Both the position numbers and the translations under genes were made by a program. A stretch of DNA of 64,000 nucleotides from contig NZ_CP007055.1 of the NCBI RefSeq assembly GCF_000517625.1, positions 1,240,001 to 1,304,000 on the forward strand, written 5' to 3'. This stretch comes from Halostagnicola larsenii XH-48. Its GTDB lineage: Archaea > Halobacteriota > Halobacteria > Halobacteriales > Natrialbaceae. The notes beneath the pieces are model-generated. The model worked only from the letters and a program-made list of their open reading frames with translations. It was not told the origin of the DNA and did no database searches. Below are positions 35,372 through 44,646 of this stretch, in pieces (position 1 is the first letter of the stretch; each line of letters starts with the position of its first letter).

Positions 35372-37174
35372 CTACAGACTCTCTCGAACCCGCTCTGCGA
35401 GCGCTTCGCGCCGTCGGTGACTCGCCTCGGCGTCGAACTCGACGTGCAGTATCTGCGTGCCCTCGCTTCGGACCGACTCGCGGTATCGCCCCGCGAACGC
35501 CGCGGGGTCGACGGTCTCGAACTCGAGATCGTAGAACTCCCCGAGCGAGGTAAAGTCGAGACCGTGGGGCGTCTTGAACTGGTCGGTGAAGGGCGGATCG
35601 AACGCCTCGATCGGGAGCATGTGGAAGATGCCGCCGCCGTCGTTGTCGAGGACGACGATCGTCGCATCCACGTCGCAGCGCTCGATCGCGAGCAGTCCGT
35701 TCGAGTCGTGATAGAACGCGAGGTCACCGGTCACGAGCACCAGCGGGTCCTCGGTCGCGCTGCCCGCCCCGAGCGCCGTGCTGGTGATGCCGTCGATCCC
35801 GCTCGCGCCGCGGTTCGCGAGCACCGTCAGCGCCGCCGCCCGCGGCCGCCCGAATCGATCCGCGTCCCGGATCGGCATGCTGTTCGAGACGAAAATCGAC
35901 GCCGGGTCCGGCGCGTCGGAAAAGACCGTCGAGAGGATCGAGCCCTCGAGCGGTTCAGGCTTCTCACTCTCCCCATCCACCGATCCTCCGTGGATTCGCC
36001 AGTGTGCCCGCTCTGCGGCCGCGAATCGTTCGGGCCACGTTTCGGCGGTCGTTTCTCGTCCGGAGTTATCCGCGAGTTCCTCGAGCACGCCCTCGAAGAC
36101 CGCCGTCGGCTCCGCGCCGATCAAATCGGTCGCGGTGAACGTGGCTTCGCGCCATTCGGAGGCAGGGTCCACGACGAACTGCCGAGCTGAACTGTCAGCC
36201 AGGTACTGCCGCAGCGGCTTGGACGTGGGCGACGCGCCGACCCGGAGGACGATGTCCGGTGCCGGCAGTTCCGTCACGTACGTATCGTAGCCGCCGTAGA
36301 CTGGCGGCAGGTCGGACGACTTCTCGAGATGCGACCCGAACCGAAGCCCCGAAAGCGGATCCGCGAGCACGGGGGCGTCGACCGCCCGCGCGAGTCGCGC
36401 GACCGTCTCCGGGTGGACACCGCGAGAATCGTCACTCGAGTAGCTCACTGGATCCGCCGGACCGGCGACGAGCAGCGGCCGCCGAGCCGTCTCGAGTTCC
36501 TGTGCGATCGTCCGACAGTCCTTGGGTGAAGGTGACATTCGCCCCTGGGTCGTCCGGACGTACGGCCCGTCTCGGCCGCTTCCGGCCGGCGTCTCCGTGA
36601 AGGACTCCGGAACTGCTCCCGAGACCTCGGTCGGCTCGAGGGGCTTTTGGAACGGACAGTTGAGGTGCACCGGCCCCGCCAGCGTTCCGTTCGCCTTCGC
36701 GAGCGCTCGAGACGCCGTCGTTCGAACCGAACGCGCGCGTCGCTGCTCGGCTCTCGGTTCGGGAAGTTCCGCGTACCACCGAACCGCGTCGCCGTAGAGT
36801 TTAACCTGATCGACGGTCTGGTTCGCCCCGCTATCGCGCAGTTCCGGCGGTCGATCCGCCGTCAGAACGAGCAGCGGTACTCTGGCTTGATTCGCCTCGA
36901 TAACTGCCGGGTGGAAGTTCGCGGCCGCGGTTCCGGAGGTGCAGACGAGCGCTGTCGGTTCGCCGGTTCGTCGGCTCCGCCCGAGCGCGAAAAACGCCGC
37001 CGAGCGCTCGTCTAGGTGTGAGAAAACCTCGACATCGGGATGCGCGGCGAAGGCGACCGTAAGCGGCGTCGAACGGCTTCCGGGGGCGATACAGACGGCC
37101 TCGAGTCCGCCGTCGGCTAACTCCTCGACGAGAATGCGGGCCCAGAGCGTCGCCTCGTTCGGTGGGCCCGTCAT
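35372..37174 (-). CDS. menD: SEPHCHC synthase
   Basis: This 600-residue thiamine-diphosphate enzyme condenses isochorismate and 2-oxoglutarate in menaquinone synthesis. It starts MTGPPNEATLWARILVEELA and has CIAPGSRSTPL, LGRSRRTGEPTALVCTSGTA, NRGASGIDGITSTALG and the ThDP-binding LVTGDLAFYHDSNGL with VVLDNDGGGIF. The ATG at 37174 overlaps the menF stop (ATGA). The gap 35179-35371 before the next small gene holds its promoter and no further gene I can support. Confidence 0.95.
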   Translation of the reverse strand: MTGPPNEATLWARILVEELADGGLEAVCIAPGSRSTPLTVAFAAHPDVEVFSHLDERSAAFFALGRSRRTGEPTALVCTSGTAAANFHPAVIEANQARVPLLVLTADRPPELRDSGANQTVDQVKLYGDAVRWYAELPEPRAEQRRARSVRTTASRALAKANGTLAGPVHLNCPFQKPLEPTEVSGAVPESFTETPAGSGRDGPYVRTTQGRMSPSPKDCRTIAQELETARRPLLVAGPADPVSYSSDDSRGVHPETVARLARAVDAPVLADPLSGLRFGSHLEKSSDLPPVYGGYDTYVTELPAPDIVLRVGASPTSKPLRQYLADSSARQFVVDPASEWREATFTATDLIGAEPTAVFEGVLEELADNSGRETTAETWPERFAAAERAHWRIHGGSVDGESEKPEPLEGSILSTVFSDAPDPASIFVSNSMPIRDADRFGRPRAAALTVLANRGASGIDGITSTALGAGSATEDPLVLVTGDLAFYHDSNGLLAIERCDVDATIVVLDNDGGGIFHMLPIEAFDPPFTDQFKTPHGLDFTSLGEFYDLEFETVDPAAFAGRYRESVRSEGTQILHVEFDAEASHRRREALAERVRESL

Positions 37175-38508
37175 TGGAGTTCGTCGAGGATCGGCCGGAA
37201 CTTTAGCTGTACTTCCTCCCACTCGTCGGCCGGGTCGCTGTCCGCGACGATTCCGTTGCCCGCAAAGAGCGTCACCGAGCGATCGTCGGCGATCGCGGAA
37301 CGAATTCCGACGGCGAACTCCCCGTCGCCGTTCCCGTCGAACCAACCGATCGGCGCGGCGTACCAGCCGCGGTCAAAGGACTCCGTCGATCGAATCGTCT
37401 CCCAGGCCGTCGACGGGGGCACTCCACCGACGGCCGGCGTCGGGTGAAGCGCCTCGACGATCTCGAGGACGTGACAGTCTCGCTCGAGCGTCGCCGTGAT
37501 CGGCGTTCGGAGGTGCTGTATCGTCGCCAGCCGTCGAATCGTCCGTTCTGACGCCGTCACCGACTCGGCCAGCGGGTCGAGCTGTTCGCGAATCGCCTCG
37601 GCGACGAGGCCGTGCTCGCGGCCGACCTTCTCGCTGTCCCGCAGCGTCGCGGCGAATTCGTCGTCCGATTCGGGGTCGTCGCCCCGCGGAACCGAGCCGG
37701 CGAGCGCCTCCGTTTCGACCGTCCGTCCGCGTTTTGCGACGAGTCGTTCCGGCGGCGTGCCGAAAAAGGTCCCGCCCGTCTCGTGGGCGAACGAAAACCG
37801 GTAGCAGTTCGGGTACGTGCGCCGCAGTCGCTCGAGGGTTGCCGGAACGTCCACCGCTCCGTCGAGGGTCGCCGAAAGCGATTGCGCGAGGACGACCTTG
37901 GTGAGTTCACCCTGTTCGATGCGCTCGAGCGCGGTTTCGACCTGCTCGGTCCACTCCGCCGGCGTGGTCGAACGCGTCGTGGTATCCACGCCGGGACTAT
38001 TTCCACTCGGGCGCATCGCGGGGAGTTCCTCGAGGCGCGCGTGGGCCTGCTCGAGGCGCTCGGTCACGTCGTCCTCGCTCGCAGCGGTCGCCGTGAGCCA
38101 GACGCCGTCGTCGCTTCGCGTGACCTGAACGGCGGGGATGACGAACGACGCTGCGTCGAATCCATCCCACGACCCGGCCGGCTCGTGGCCGTCATGAAAG
38201 GAGACGCCCCCAAATGCTCGCGGTCGAGCAATCTCCGGTCCGTCGTACTCGAGGCGATCGAACGCCCGTCCCGCGTCGGCTCGAAGGTCGTCGAATCTGT
38301 TCGGACCGCTCGCTCGAAACCGTTTTGCAACGCCGGTTCCTGCGACTTCGAGTCCGTCGGGAGCTGCCCACTGAAGGCGCGGCTCGCGTTCTGCGTCGAC
38401 TATGGCCCCGAACGAGACCTCCTCGAGTTCACGGCTCGCGCTGTGATACTCGGGGGCGTCTCGCTCGAGCGTTCCTGTCACCTCCCATCCACCCGACGGT
38501 CGCTCCAT
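37171..38508 (-). CDS. menF: Isochorismate synthase
   Basis: The 445-residue chorismate-binding enzyme shows KVVLAQSLSATLDG, FLGTPPERLV-like sequence (FFGTPPERLVAKRGRTVETE), EALAGSVPRG, KVGREHGLVAEAI and LHPTPAVGGVPPSTAWE, then AVGIRSAIADDRSVTLFAGNGIV, quoted in parts. It converts chorismate to isochorismate, the first committed step. It is the first gene of the men cluster and overlaps menD by four bases. Confidence 0.94.
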   Translation of the reverse strand: MERPSGGWEVTGTLERDAPEYHSASRELEEVSFGAIVDAEREPRLQWAAPDGLEVAGTGVAKRFRASGPNRFDDLRADAGRAFDRLEYDGPEIARPRAFGGVSFHDGHEPAGSWDGFDAASFVIPAVQVTRSDDGVWLTATAASEDDVTERLEQAHARLEELPAMRPSGNSPGVDTTTRSTTPAEWTEQVETALERIEQGELTKVVLAQSLSATLDGAVDVPATLERLRRTYPNCYRFSFAHETGGTFFGTPPERLVAKRGRTVETEALAGSVPRGDDPESDDEFAATLRDSEKVGREHGLVAEAIREQLDPLAESVTASERTIRRLATIQHLRTPITATLERDCHVLEIVEALHPTPAVGGVPPSTAWETIRSTESFDRGWYAAPIGWFDGNGDGEFAVGIRSAIADDRSVTLFAGNGIVADSDPADEWEEVQLKFRPILDELQ

Positions 38509-38540
38509 CGATCAACCATCGGGACCGGCGCGCCTTCAGC

Positions 38541-39131
38541 CTAACTATATCGTTCCTCACGCCACGGATTCGCCGTTTCCGAGTATCCACGGCGCTCCCA
38601 GTAGCCGAGTTCGGGTTCGGTCAGGAACTCGATGCCGTCGACCCACTTCGCTCCCTTGTAGGCGTATCGATGCGGAGTGACGACCCGAAGCGGGCCGCCG
38701 TGGTCCCGGGGCAAGGGCTCGCCGTCGAGCTCCCAGGTGAATAAGACTTCTTCGCGCATGCACGCGTCGAGCGGCAAGTCGGTCGTATAGTCGTCCAGCG
38801 CGGAGAACATGACGTGGATCGCGTCGTCTGCGACGCCGGCGCGTTCGGCGAGCTCGAGAAACGGGACGCCGGTGAACTCCCGGTCGAACGTACTCCAGCC
38901 GGTCACGCAATGGAAATCCTGTCGCTGGGTTTCGGCGGGAAGCTCCTGAAACTCCGCCCACGAGAAGGACAGTTCGTCCTCGACGGCACCGGTAACGCGA
39001 AATTCCCACGTTTCCGGGTCGAATGGCGGCGTTCCGCTCTTCGAGAGGACCGGAAACTCGCTGGTTTCGCGCTGGCCCGGCGGGAGTCGGTCGTCCCCAA
39101 ACTCTCGATAGCAGTCGGTGACGTCTTTCAT
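38541..39131 (-). CDS. Molybdopterin-dependent oxidoreductase, sulfite-oxidase fold (YedY-like, no signal peptide)
   Basis: The 196-residue protein matches the Oxidored_molyb domain: WEFRVTGAVEDELSFSWAEF, FHCVTGWSTFDREFTGVPF with the molybdenum-ligating cysteine, and GGPLRVVTPHRYAYKGAKWV and GYWERRGYS at the end. There is no Tat signal, so it is cytosolic, unlike MsrP/YedY. The acceptor is unknown. It lies 33 bases upstream of menF in the same direction but belongs to no evident pathway with it. Confidence 0.9.
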   Translation of the reverse strand: MKDVTDCYREFGDDRLPPGQRETSEFPVLSKSGTPPFDPETWEFRVTGAVEDELSFSWAEFQELPAETQRQDFHCVTGWSTFDREFTGVPFLELAERAGVADDAIHVMFSALDDYTTDLPLDACMREEVLFTWELDGEPLPRDHGGPLRVVTPHRYAYKGAKWVDGIEFLTEPELGYWERRGYSETANPWREERYS

Positions 39132-39380
39132 GTGTGATCGTACGTATCCGGACGGGTAGCTCTACCGCTCGAGTTCGGCTTCCCACGCGAGTAGATCGTA
39201 TCACTTGTGAGTATTCGGACGTTCCCCGACCGTCCACGGAATCACGGGGAGAAATGTGACATTCAACAGACGCCGTCGACCTCGAGAACGATTCGAAACA
39301 ATTCTCCCGTCGGTCAATGTGGAGGTTCCAGTCGCAACCCTCGTCACGAATTAGTACGGTCTCATAGAGCGTGTTGTTGC

Positions 39381-39680
39381 ATGGCTTCGAAACAAGAACT
39401 GGGATCGCAAGGCGTTTCCGGAGAACAAGCACAGGACGTCGGTAAACAGGCCCTCGGACCAGCGCTGCTGGCGTCGGTAGCGTCGGTCGGACTGTCGTGG
39501 TATTATTTCTTCGTTCGCGGCGACCGCGAGCGTGGACTTTTCGTCGGCCTTTGGCCCCCGACGATCCTCGCGTTCGCGAGTTACTTCAATCAGCGCCGCA
39601 TGCACGAGCAACTCGAGATGATTACCCAGCCTGGGTCGACCATCAAGAACACCATCGATTCGATGATGGGCAACAAGTAG
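39381..39680 (+). CDS. Hypothetical membrane protein (99 residues)
   Basis: The product starts MASKQELGSQGVSGEQAQDV, then has two hydrophobic segments (about 26-45 and 50-68) and a polar tail with NTIDSMMGNK. The ATG at 39381 is about 28 bases after a GAATTAGTAC TATA-like patch, supporting a leaderless start. The 249-base gap upstream (39132-39380) holds that promoter and the divergent promoter of the Mo enzyme. No family recognised. Confidence 0.75.
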   Translation: MASKQELGSQGVSGEQAQDVGKQALGPALLASVASVGLSWYYFFVRGDRERGLFVGLWPPTILAFASYFNQRRMHEQLEMITQPGSTIKNTIDSMMGNK

Positions 39681-39803
39681 TCCAACGCGACGACCAATCA
39701 CACCCAACACGGGCGATTTCTGGCGGGTTGTTGCCGTCTCGCGTTCCCAAGCGTGCACAATCCCCGTCAAATCTAAATACCCCCTTGCCGAAACGCGAGT
39801 CAG

Positions 39804-40025
39804 ATGCCGAAAGTAGAGATCACCATCCCAGAACACCTCGAGATGCAAATCGCGCAAATGGTTGAACGCGGTGAGTTCGTCAACCGAGAGGAAGCGGTCG
39901 AAGACCTCCTCTCGACAGGAATCAAGGCCTACAAAACGAGCGGACCGATGGACGAAGACGAGACCGCAGGCGGCGGCCTCGAAGACGACGGAATGATGGG
40001 CCACGACGACGAGTACGTTTTCTGA
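39804..40025 (+). CDS. Ribbon-helix-helix (CopG-like) DNA-binding protein
   Basis: The 73-residue protein has a classic RHH start, MPKVEITIPEHLEMQIAQMV, followed by ERGEFVNREEAVEDLLSTGI, then a glycine- and acid-rich tail. RHH proteins bind DNA as dimers through the N-terminal strand. Its target is unknown and no toxin gene is adjacent. It is divergent in arrangement from the Mo-enzyme side and convergent with the small gene at 40046. Confidence 0.82.
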   Translation: MPKVEITIPEHLEMQIAQMVERGEFVNREEAVEDLLSTGIKAYKTSGPMDEDETAGGGLEDDGMMGHDDEYVF

Positions 40026-40045
40026 CTCGGATTCGAAATCGTCTT

Positions 40046-40225
40046 TCAGAGCGCCAGCAGTGGCACGCCGTACCCGACGGCCAGTCCAACCGCCAACACG
40101 AGCGCGCCGATTCCGGCGTTCCTGATCGGGAACTCGCTCATCGGTGCAGTCGTCCGTTCGGCCTCGAGATCGTGGCCGACATCGGCTCCCGAATCGTCGG
40201 CTGTGGATTCGTGGTCGTCTGCCAT
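40046..40225 (-). CDS. Small single-helix membrane protein (59 residues)
   Basis: A short gene reads MADDHESTADDSGADVGHDL, a polar acidic head, then one hydrophobic helix (about 38-58) ending GVPLLAL before TGA. The acidic head and C-terminal anchor resemble a small haloarchaeal conserved protein family. It converges with the RHH gene and is divergent from hisF, whose promoter lies in 40226-40332. Function unknown. Confidence 0.75.
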   Translation of the reverse strand: MADDHESTADDSGADVGHDLEAERTTAPMSEFPIRNAGIGALVLAVGLAVGYGVPLLAL

Positions 40226-40332
40226 ATCGAGCGTTTTCGGTTTCGGTTACTTAAGCCCTCCTACGTGCGCGGCGGGTTCAGTTCGGTTTCGTGGTCGAAA
40301 CCATCAAACGCCGGTCGCTCCAACACCAGCAC

Positions 40333-41145
40333 ATGCTCACGAAACGAATTATTCCCTGTATCGACGTCGACCTCGACGAGGACGGCAACCCGGCCGTCTA
40401 CACCGGTGTCCACTTCGAGGACCTGAAATACACCGGTGACCCCGTCGAGATGGCCAAAGCCTACAACGAGTCCGGCGCCGACGAGTTCGTCTTCCTCGAC
40501 ATCACCGCCTCCGCTGAGGGCCGCGAGACGATGCTCGACGTCGTGTCCCGAGTCGCAGACGAGGTGTTCATCCCGCTGACCGTCGGCGGCGGAATCCGAA
40601 CGACCGAGGACATCAAGGAGACGCTTCGCGCCGGGGCCGATAAGGTCTCGATCACTACGGGCGCGCTCGAGCGGCCCGAACTGGTCAACGAGGGCGCTCG
40701 CGCGTTCGGCAGCCAGTGTATCGTGATCAGCGTCGACGCACAGCGTCGGTACGACGAGGCCGGCGAGAACTACGTCGAAATCGACGGCGAATCGTGCTGG
40801 TTCGAGTGTACGAAAAAGGGCGGCCGCGAAGGAACCGGCGTCGACGTCGTCGAGTGGGCTCGCGAGGTCGAATCTCGAGGCGCGGGCGAGTTGTTCGTGA
40901 ACTCGATCGACAGGGACGGGACGAAAGACGGCTACGATATTCCGCTGACCTCGGCCGTCTGCGAGGCCGTCGATACCCCCGTGATCGCCTCCTCGGGCTG
41001 TGGCGGCCCCGAACACATGCACGAAGTATTCACGGAAGCCGATGCCGATGCCGGGCTCGCGGCCTCTATCTTCCATTTCGACGAGTACTCCGTCGGGGAT
41101 GTCAAAGACTACCTCGACGAGCGGGACGTTCCGGTTCGGCAGTAA
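40333..41145 (+). CDS. hisF: Imidazole glycerol phosphate synthase subunit HisF
   Basis: The 270-residue beta/alpha barrel forms imidazole glycerol phosphate from PRFAR and ammonia supplied by HisH. It starts [20 protein letters not shown] and shows [62 protein letters not shown] and [11 protein letters not shown], the usual HisF order. The ATG at 40333 is the family start; the frame runs 42 bases further upstream. It is not next to other his genes, as is common in haloarchaea. Confidence 0.96.
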   Translation: MLTKRIIPCIDVDLDEDGNPAVYTGVHFEDLKYTGDPVEMAKAYNESGADEFVFLDITASAEGRETMLDVVSRVADEVFIPLTVGGGIRTTEDIKETLRAGADKVSITTGALERPELVNEGARAFGSQCIVISVDAQRRYDEAGENYVEIDGESCWFECTKKGGREGTGVDVVEWAREVESRGAGELFVNSIDRDGTKDGYDIPLTSAVCEAVDTPVIASSGCGGPEHMHEVFTEADADAGLAASIFHFDEYSVGDVKDYLDERDVPVRQ

Positions 41146-41328
41146 CCTCCCAGCGCGTTTTCGGGACGCCGGTTTCGTCGTCCCGACGCGCAGCATCGGC
41201 GCGGTAGACAGCCGGATTACGTCTCGAGGCCGACCCACGGTGCGATCTCGAGTCGGATCCGCGAAACGTTCTCGAGTCGCAGCCGCAATACAATATCCTT
41301 ATGCTCGCGCGCTCGACCGCTACTAGCA

Positions 41329-42177
41329 GTGACTTGGCGGTGTGCGTGGTGTGGCAAACCGCACGACTCCGACGATCCGCCCTGTGAGCGGTGCGGATAC
41401 AATTCGTTCAATCGTGCAGACGACGCCGGCGGTGATGCCGATCAGGGCGGAACGTCACCGACCTACGTCTGGGCCTGTACGAACTGCGGCCGCGAGCACA
41501 CGCGCAACTCACCGCCCTGCGCTCGCTGTGGCAATCACACCCTCGAGAAGACCGAACAGACGTTCGACGAGGCCGATAGCGACCTCGAGGTCGCGAGCTG
41601 GCTCGAGGTCGCAAAGCCGTACTCGCCGTTCATCGCCGTCTTCGTCCTCATCGTTGCCCTGTTCGCCACCGGCATCGTTCCGGCGTCGGTGCTGCCCGGC
41701 ATCGGAACCGACGTTCCGGGAGAGGCTACCGAAGCCAACGGAATCGATCTCGATGAGACGGCGCTGCTGGTACACGACCGACTCACCGACGAGCGGCAAG
41801 CGGCTACCGAAACGGAGACCAGCGACGGGACCGGGGTCGGTGCGCCCCTCGAGTACGACGAGGGGCTCGAGGAGTTCGCGACGGCCGAAAATCAGCGTCT
41901 CGTCGTCAGCGCGTACACCGACGATGACGGCGGCGACCGGACGGACCCGTCGGCGTTCGACCTCCCGTGTGAGAGTGCTCCACAGGGAATCCAGGTTCTC
42001 GCTCAGGACTCGATCGACGCGTACGATACCGAAGCGGCGCTCGCCGACGACCTTGCAACCAATCTCCTCGAATCGCTCGACTCGCAGGAAGTCGGCCAGG
42101 GCGATCACGACGCGGAAGGGATCGATATCCACGTCGGGCCAGACGGATCGATACTCGTGGTGTACGTCGTCTGTTAA
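41329..42177 (+). CDS. Double zinc-ribbon, membrane-anchored protein with an outer CAP-like domain
   Basis: The 282-residue protein begins with two tandem zinc ribbons: CAWCGKPHDSDDPPCERCG and CTNCGREHTRNSPPCARCG, both CxxC-x10-CxxC. A membrane helix follows (about 100-120), then an acidic domain outside the membrane. The segment LVHDRLTDERQ and PLEYDEGLEEFATAENQRLV resembles the start of a CAP/SCP domain, but the later CAP motifs are not evident and the protein ends early at VYVVC. Start codon is GTG, about 30 bases after a TATA-like patch. A membrane-bound sensor or scaffold is a guess. Confidence 0.72.
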   Translation: MTWRCAWCGKPHDSDDPPCERCGYNSFNRADDAGGDADQGGTSPTYVWACTNCGREHTRNSPPCARCGNHTLEKTEQTFDEADSDLEVASWLEVAKPYSPFIAVFVLIVALFATGIVPASVLPGIGTDVPGEATEANGIDLDETALLVHDRLTDERQAATETETSDGTGVGAPLEYDEGLEEFATAENQRLVVSAYTDDDGGDRTDPSAFDLPCESAPQGIQVLAQDSIDAYDTEAALADDLATNLLESLDSQEVGQGDHDAEGIDIHVGPDGSILVVYVVC

Positions 42178-42325
42178 TTTGGGACGGTCGAGAGCTGACA
42201 GGCTCCGAATTGGCGATCCGTTCGGAATCCGCCGCTTCGATGCGTCGCTACGCTACGAACACACAAACGAGACCGAGTCGCTCTCGAGGCGTGGGCTCTC
42301 GGCTCGGAGAACTATCGAATCAGAA

Positions 42326-42610
42326 TCAGACGGCCGCTTCGAACGCGTTCCGGAACGACACCGTCTTCTCGCGGACGTTGCTTGCACCCTCCTCGAGCGC
42401 GTCGACCGGGTCGACGCCCGATTCGGTTTTGATCGTCAGAATCGGGTCGGTCTGTCCCCCCGATTGCTCTGGGTTCACGTCGTAGGTCGCCGCTGCGATG
42501 TTCTCCTGCTCGAGGAGCGTTCCTTTGAGCACGTTCATGAACGTGTGATCCTCCCCGCCGATCTCGATCGAAAGTTCGCTCTCCGTGCGTTCGGTGACCC
42601 GCAGTTCCAT
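42326..42610 (-). CDS. rpoL: DNA-directed RNA polymerase subunit L (Rpo11)
   Basis: The 94-residue protein has the archaeal Rpo11 sequence [47 protein letters not shown] and EGASNVREK (in parts). It pairs with subunit D in the RNA polymerase assembly platform. It stands alone here. The gap 42178-42325 holds nothing beyond its 3' end. Confidence 0.95.
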   Translation of the reverse strand: MELRVTERTESELSIEIGGEDHTFMNVLKGTLLEQENIAAATYDVNPEQSGGQTDPILTIKTESGVDPVDALEEGASNVREKTVSFRNAFEAAV

Positions 42611-42732
42611 ACGATTTCATCCGAGCGTCACGTGCTTGTACCTTTCGAAGACACCGCTCGGCCAGTCTACCGACCACTCATGTGGGCATCGGGAAGATAA
42701 ACCCTATACCACTTCGCTCACAGGACAGTGAT

Positions 42733-44571
42733 ATGGATCCGATCGGGGTCGTGTTGGGCGTCGTTCTCGTGGCGACGTTCGTTGGTTCAGTTGTGACTGT
42801 TAAACACATTCAAAACCCCGACCGGGCGTGGGAAGACGTGCTTCGATCCCGATTCGTGTTCGGCGTTCCGTGGGGAACCATCATCGTTCTCGCGTTCGTC
42901 TTCGCGGTCTACCTCTTCGTACAGGACGGGATCTCCGATTTTTCGGACCCGGTGTCGATCCCGTATCGAGCCTGGTCGTACTACTATCCGCTCGGAATGC
43001 TCTCGGCTTCGTTTACGCACGCGAGTGCGGGCCACCTCCTCAGTAACCTCTTCGGAGCCGCGGTCGTCGCCCCCATCGCCGAATACGCGTGGGGACACTA
43101 TCCGAAGAGAGGTGACGGGAACCGCTCGAGAACGCTGTGGACGACCCCCTGGATTCGAGCCGTCGTGATCTTCCCGCTGGCTGTGATCGCCGTCGGGCTG
43201 GTCACGAGCCTGTTCGCACTCGGGCCGGTGATCGGGTTCTCCGGCATCGTTTTCGCGTTCGCCGGGTTCGCGATCGTGCGGTATCCGATCTCCACGGTTC
43301 TGGCGATTCTCGGCGGACAAACCGTGCTCCTGACGACCTACGAGGCGCTGTTGACGCCGATCGGGCTGTATGTTCCACGAGCGAGTCCAGCCACCGCCCC
43401 CTCGTGGGCGAACATCGCGATTCAGGGCCACGCACTCGGGTTCTTCGTCGGCTTCGTCCTCGGTGCGATACTTCTAAGGCGACGCCAGTACCGCCCAGAT
43501 CCGCTTCGCCTGTGGATTGCGATCCTGTTTTTCGCCTTCGAGCAAGGGCTCTGGCAGATCTACTGGTACGGCGACCAGAACTCCTTTTACCTGTTTCAGG
43601 GACCCGGAATCGCCATCGTCACAGGACTGGCCCTTATCGTCACCCTCGCAATTACCGCCTCCGATCGGCCGATTGTCCCCGCATCTATTCGACAGCGACT
43701 CGCCCGGTCCCCGGCTGACAGCCGCGATATCCGCGTGCGAGAGCGAACCGACCGCATCCTCGAGCTCGCCGGCTCGAGTCGATCGACGACGCGGGATGCG
43801 ATAGAACGAGTCAAAACAATCGCTCGAGGAGCCACGCCGGATGAGTCGGGACCGTTCGCCACACTCACCGAGCGTCAAGCCGCGTTCATCGTGATCGTGG
43901 CCGTCATCGCGCTCATTACCGGGCCGGCGATCCCGACCAACCTGTTCGTCATCTCCGGCGAAACCGGGTCGGCGGACGCGTCGATCTCGGTCGCCGATTA
44001 CACGATCGAGTACGTCGAGGGCTCGGAAAACGAAATCGTCGGCGTCATCGACGTCGGCGCGTTCGGGCAGGACACCAGCGTCGAATCGAGCGGGGTCATC
44101 GTCTCGAGCGAAAAACGACACCTCTGGCAGGAGTCCGTCACGGCCCAGCAACTCGAGTTCACCGGGGAAGAAACGGTTTCGGTCGGCGGTCCCGGCTGGC
44201 GCGAGACCGTTCACGTCGAACGACAGGGCTGGAAACCAACGGGTAACGATCCTGTCTACCAGATCTGGTTCTCCGAGGAGGGCGGGGAGGAGCAACTGGC
44301 GTATACCTCCGAGTCCTCACAGGCAGACGTTCGAGTCAACGATCGCACCATTACGATCGACACGGAAGGAGAAGCGTTCGTCCTCGAAGTCGAACGAACC
44401 GGCAGCAACGGCGATACCGTCGAAGCGTCGACAGTTGACGTTCCTGAGTCGGACGAAACCGCTCGAGCCGACGGGATCGAGTTCGTCCGCGAAGACGGAG
44501 CGATTTACGCAGACATGGACGGGACGGTGGTACAGGTCGCGAGCGAGGAGACCTACGATCGACTCCGATAA
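42733..44571 (+). CDS. Rhomboid-family intramembrane serine protease with a C-terminal outer domain
   Basis: The 612-residue protein has a rhomboid core: FTHASAGHLLSNLFGA, GFSGIVFAFAGF with nucleophile Ser170, and GHALGFFVGFVLGAIL with catalytic His233. More helices follow, then a cytosolic-type linker, another helix (about 375-400) and a beta-rich tail of about 200 residues outside the membrane (VADYTIEYVEGSENEIVGVI onward). Rhomboids cleave membrane proteins within the bilayer. The long tail is not part of the core family and may select substrates. The ATG at 42733 starts with the first helix. Confidence 0.87.
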   Translation: MDPIGVVLGVVLVATFVGSVVTVKHIQNPDRAWEDVLRSRFVFGVPWGTIIVLAFVFAVYLFVQDGISDFSDPVSIPYRAWSYYYPLGMLSASFTHASAGHLLSNLFGAAVVAPIAEYAWGHYPKRGDGNRSRTLWTTPWIRAVVIFPLAVIAVGLVTSLFALGPVIGFSGIVFAFAGFAIVRYPISTVLAILGGQTVLLTTYEALLTPIGLYVPRASPATAPSWANIAIQGHALGFFVGFVLGAILLRRRQYRPDPLRLWIAILFFAFEQGLWQIYWYGDQNSFYLFQGPGIAIVTGLALIVTLAITASDRPIVPASIRQRLARSPADSRDIRVRERTDRILELAGSSRSTTRDAIERVKTIARGATPDESGPFATLTERQAAFIVIVAVIALITGPAIPTNLFVISGETGSADASISVADYTIEYVEGSENEIVGVIDVGAFGQDTSVESSGVIVSSEKRHLWQESVTAQQLEFTGEETVSVGGPGWRETVHVERQGWKPTGNDPVYQIWFSEEGGEEQLAYTSESSQADVRVNDRTITIDTEGEAFVLEVERTGSNGDTVEASTVDVPESDETARADGIEFVREDGAIYADMDGTVVQVASEETYDRLR

Positions 44572-44646
44572 CGCCGCTCGATTACGGATTCAGCTCGGCT
44601 AACTGGCACGCGAGGGACCTTCCTCGCGAGTTCGCTCTTGGCAACG

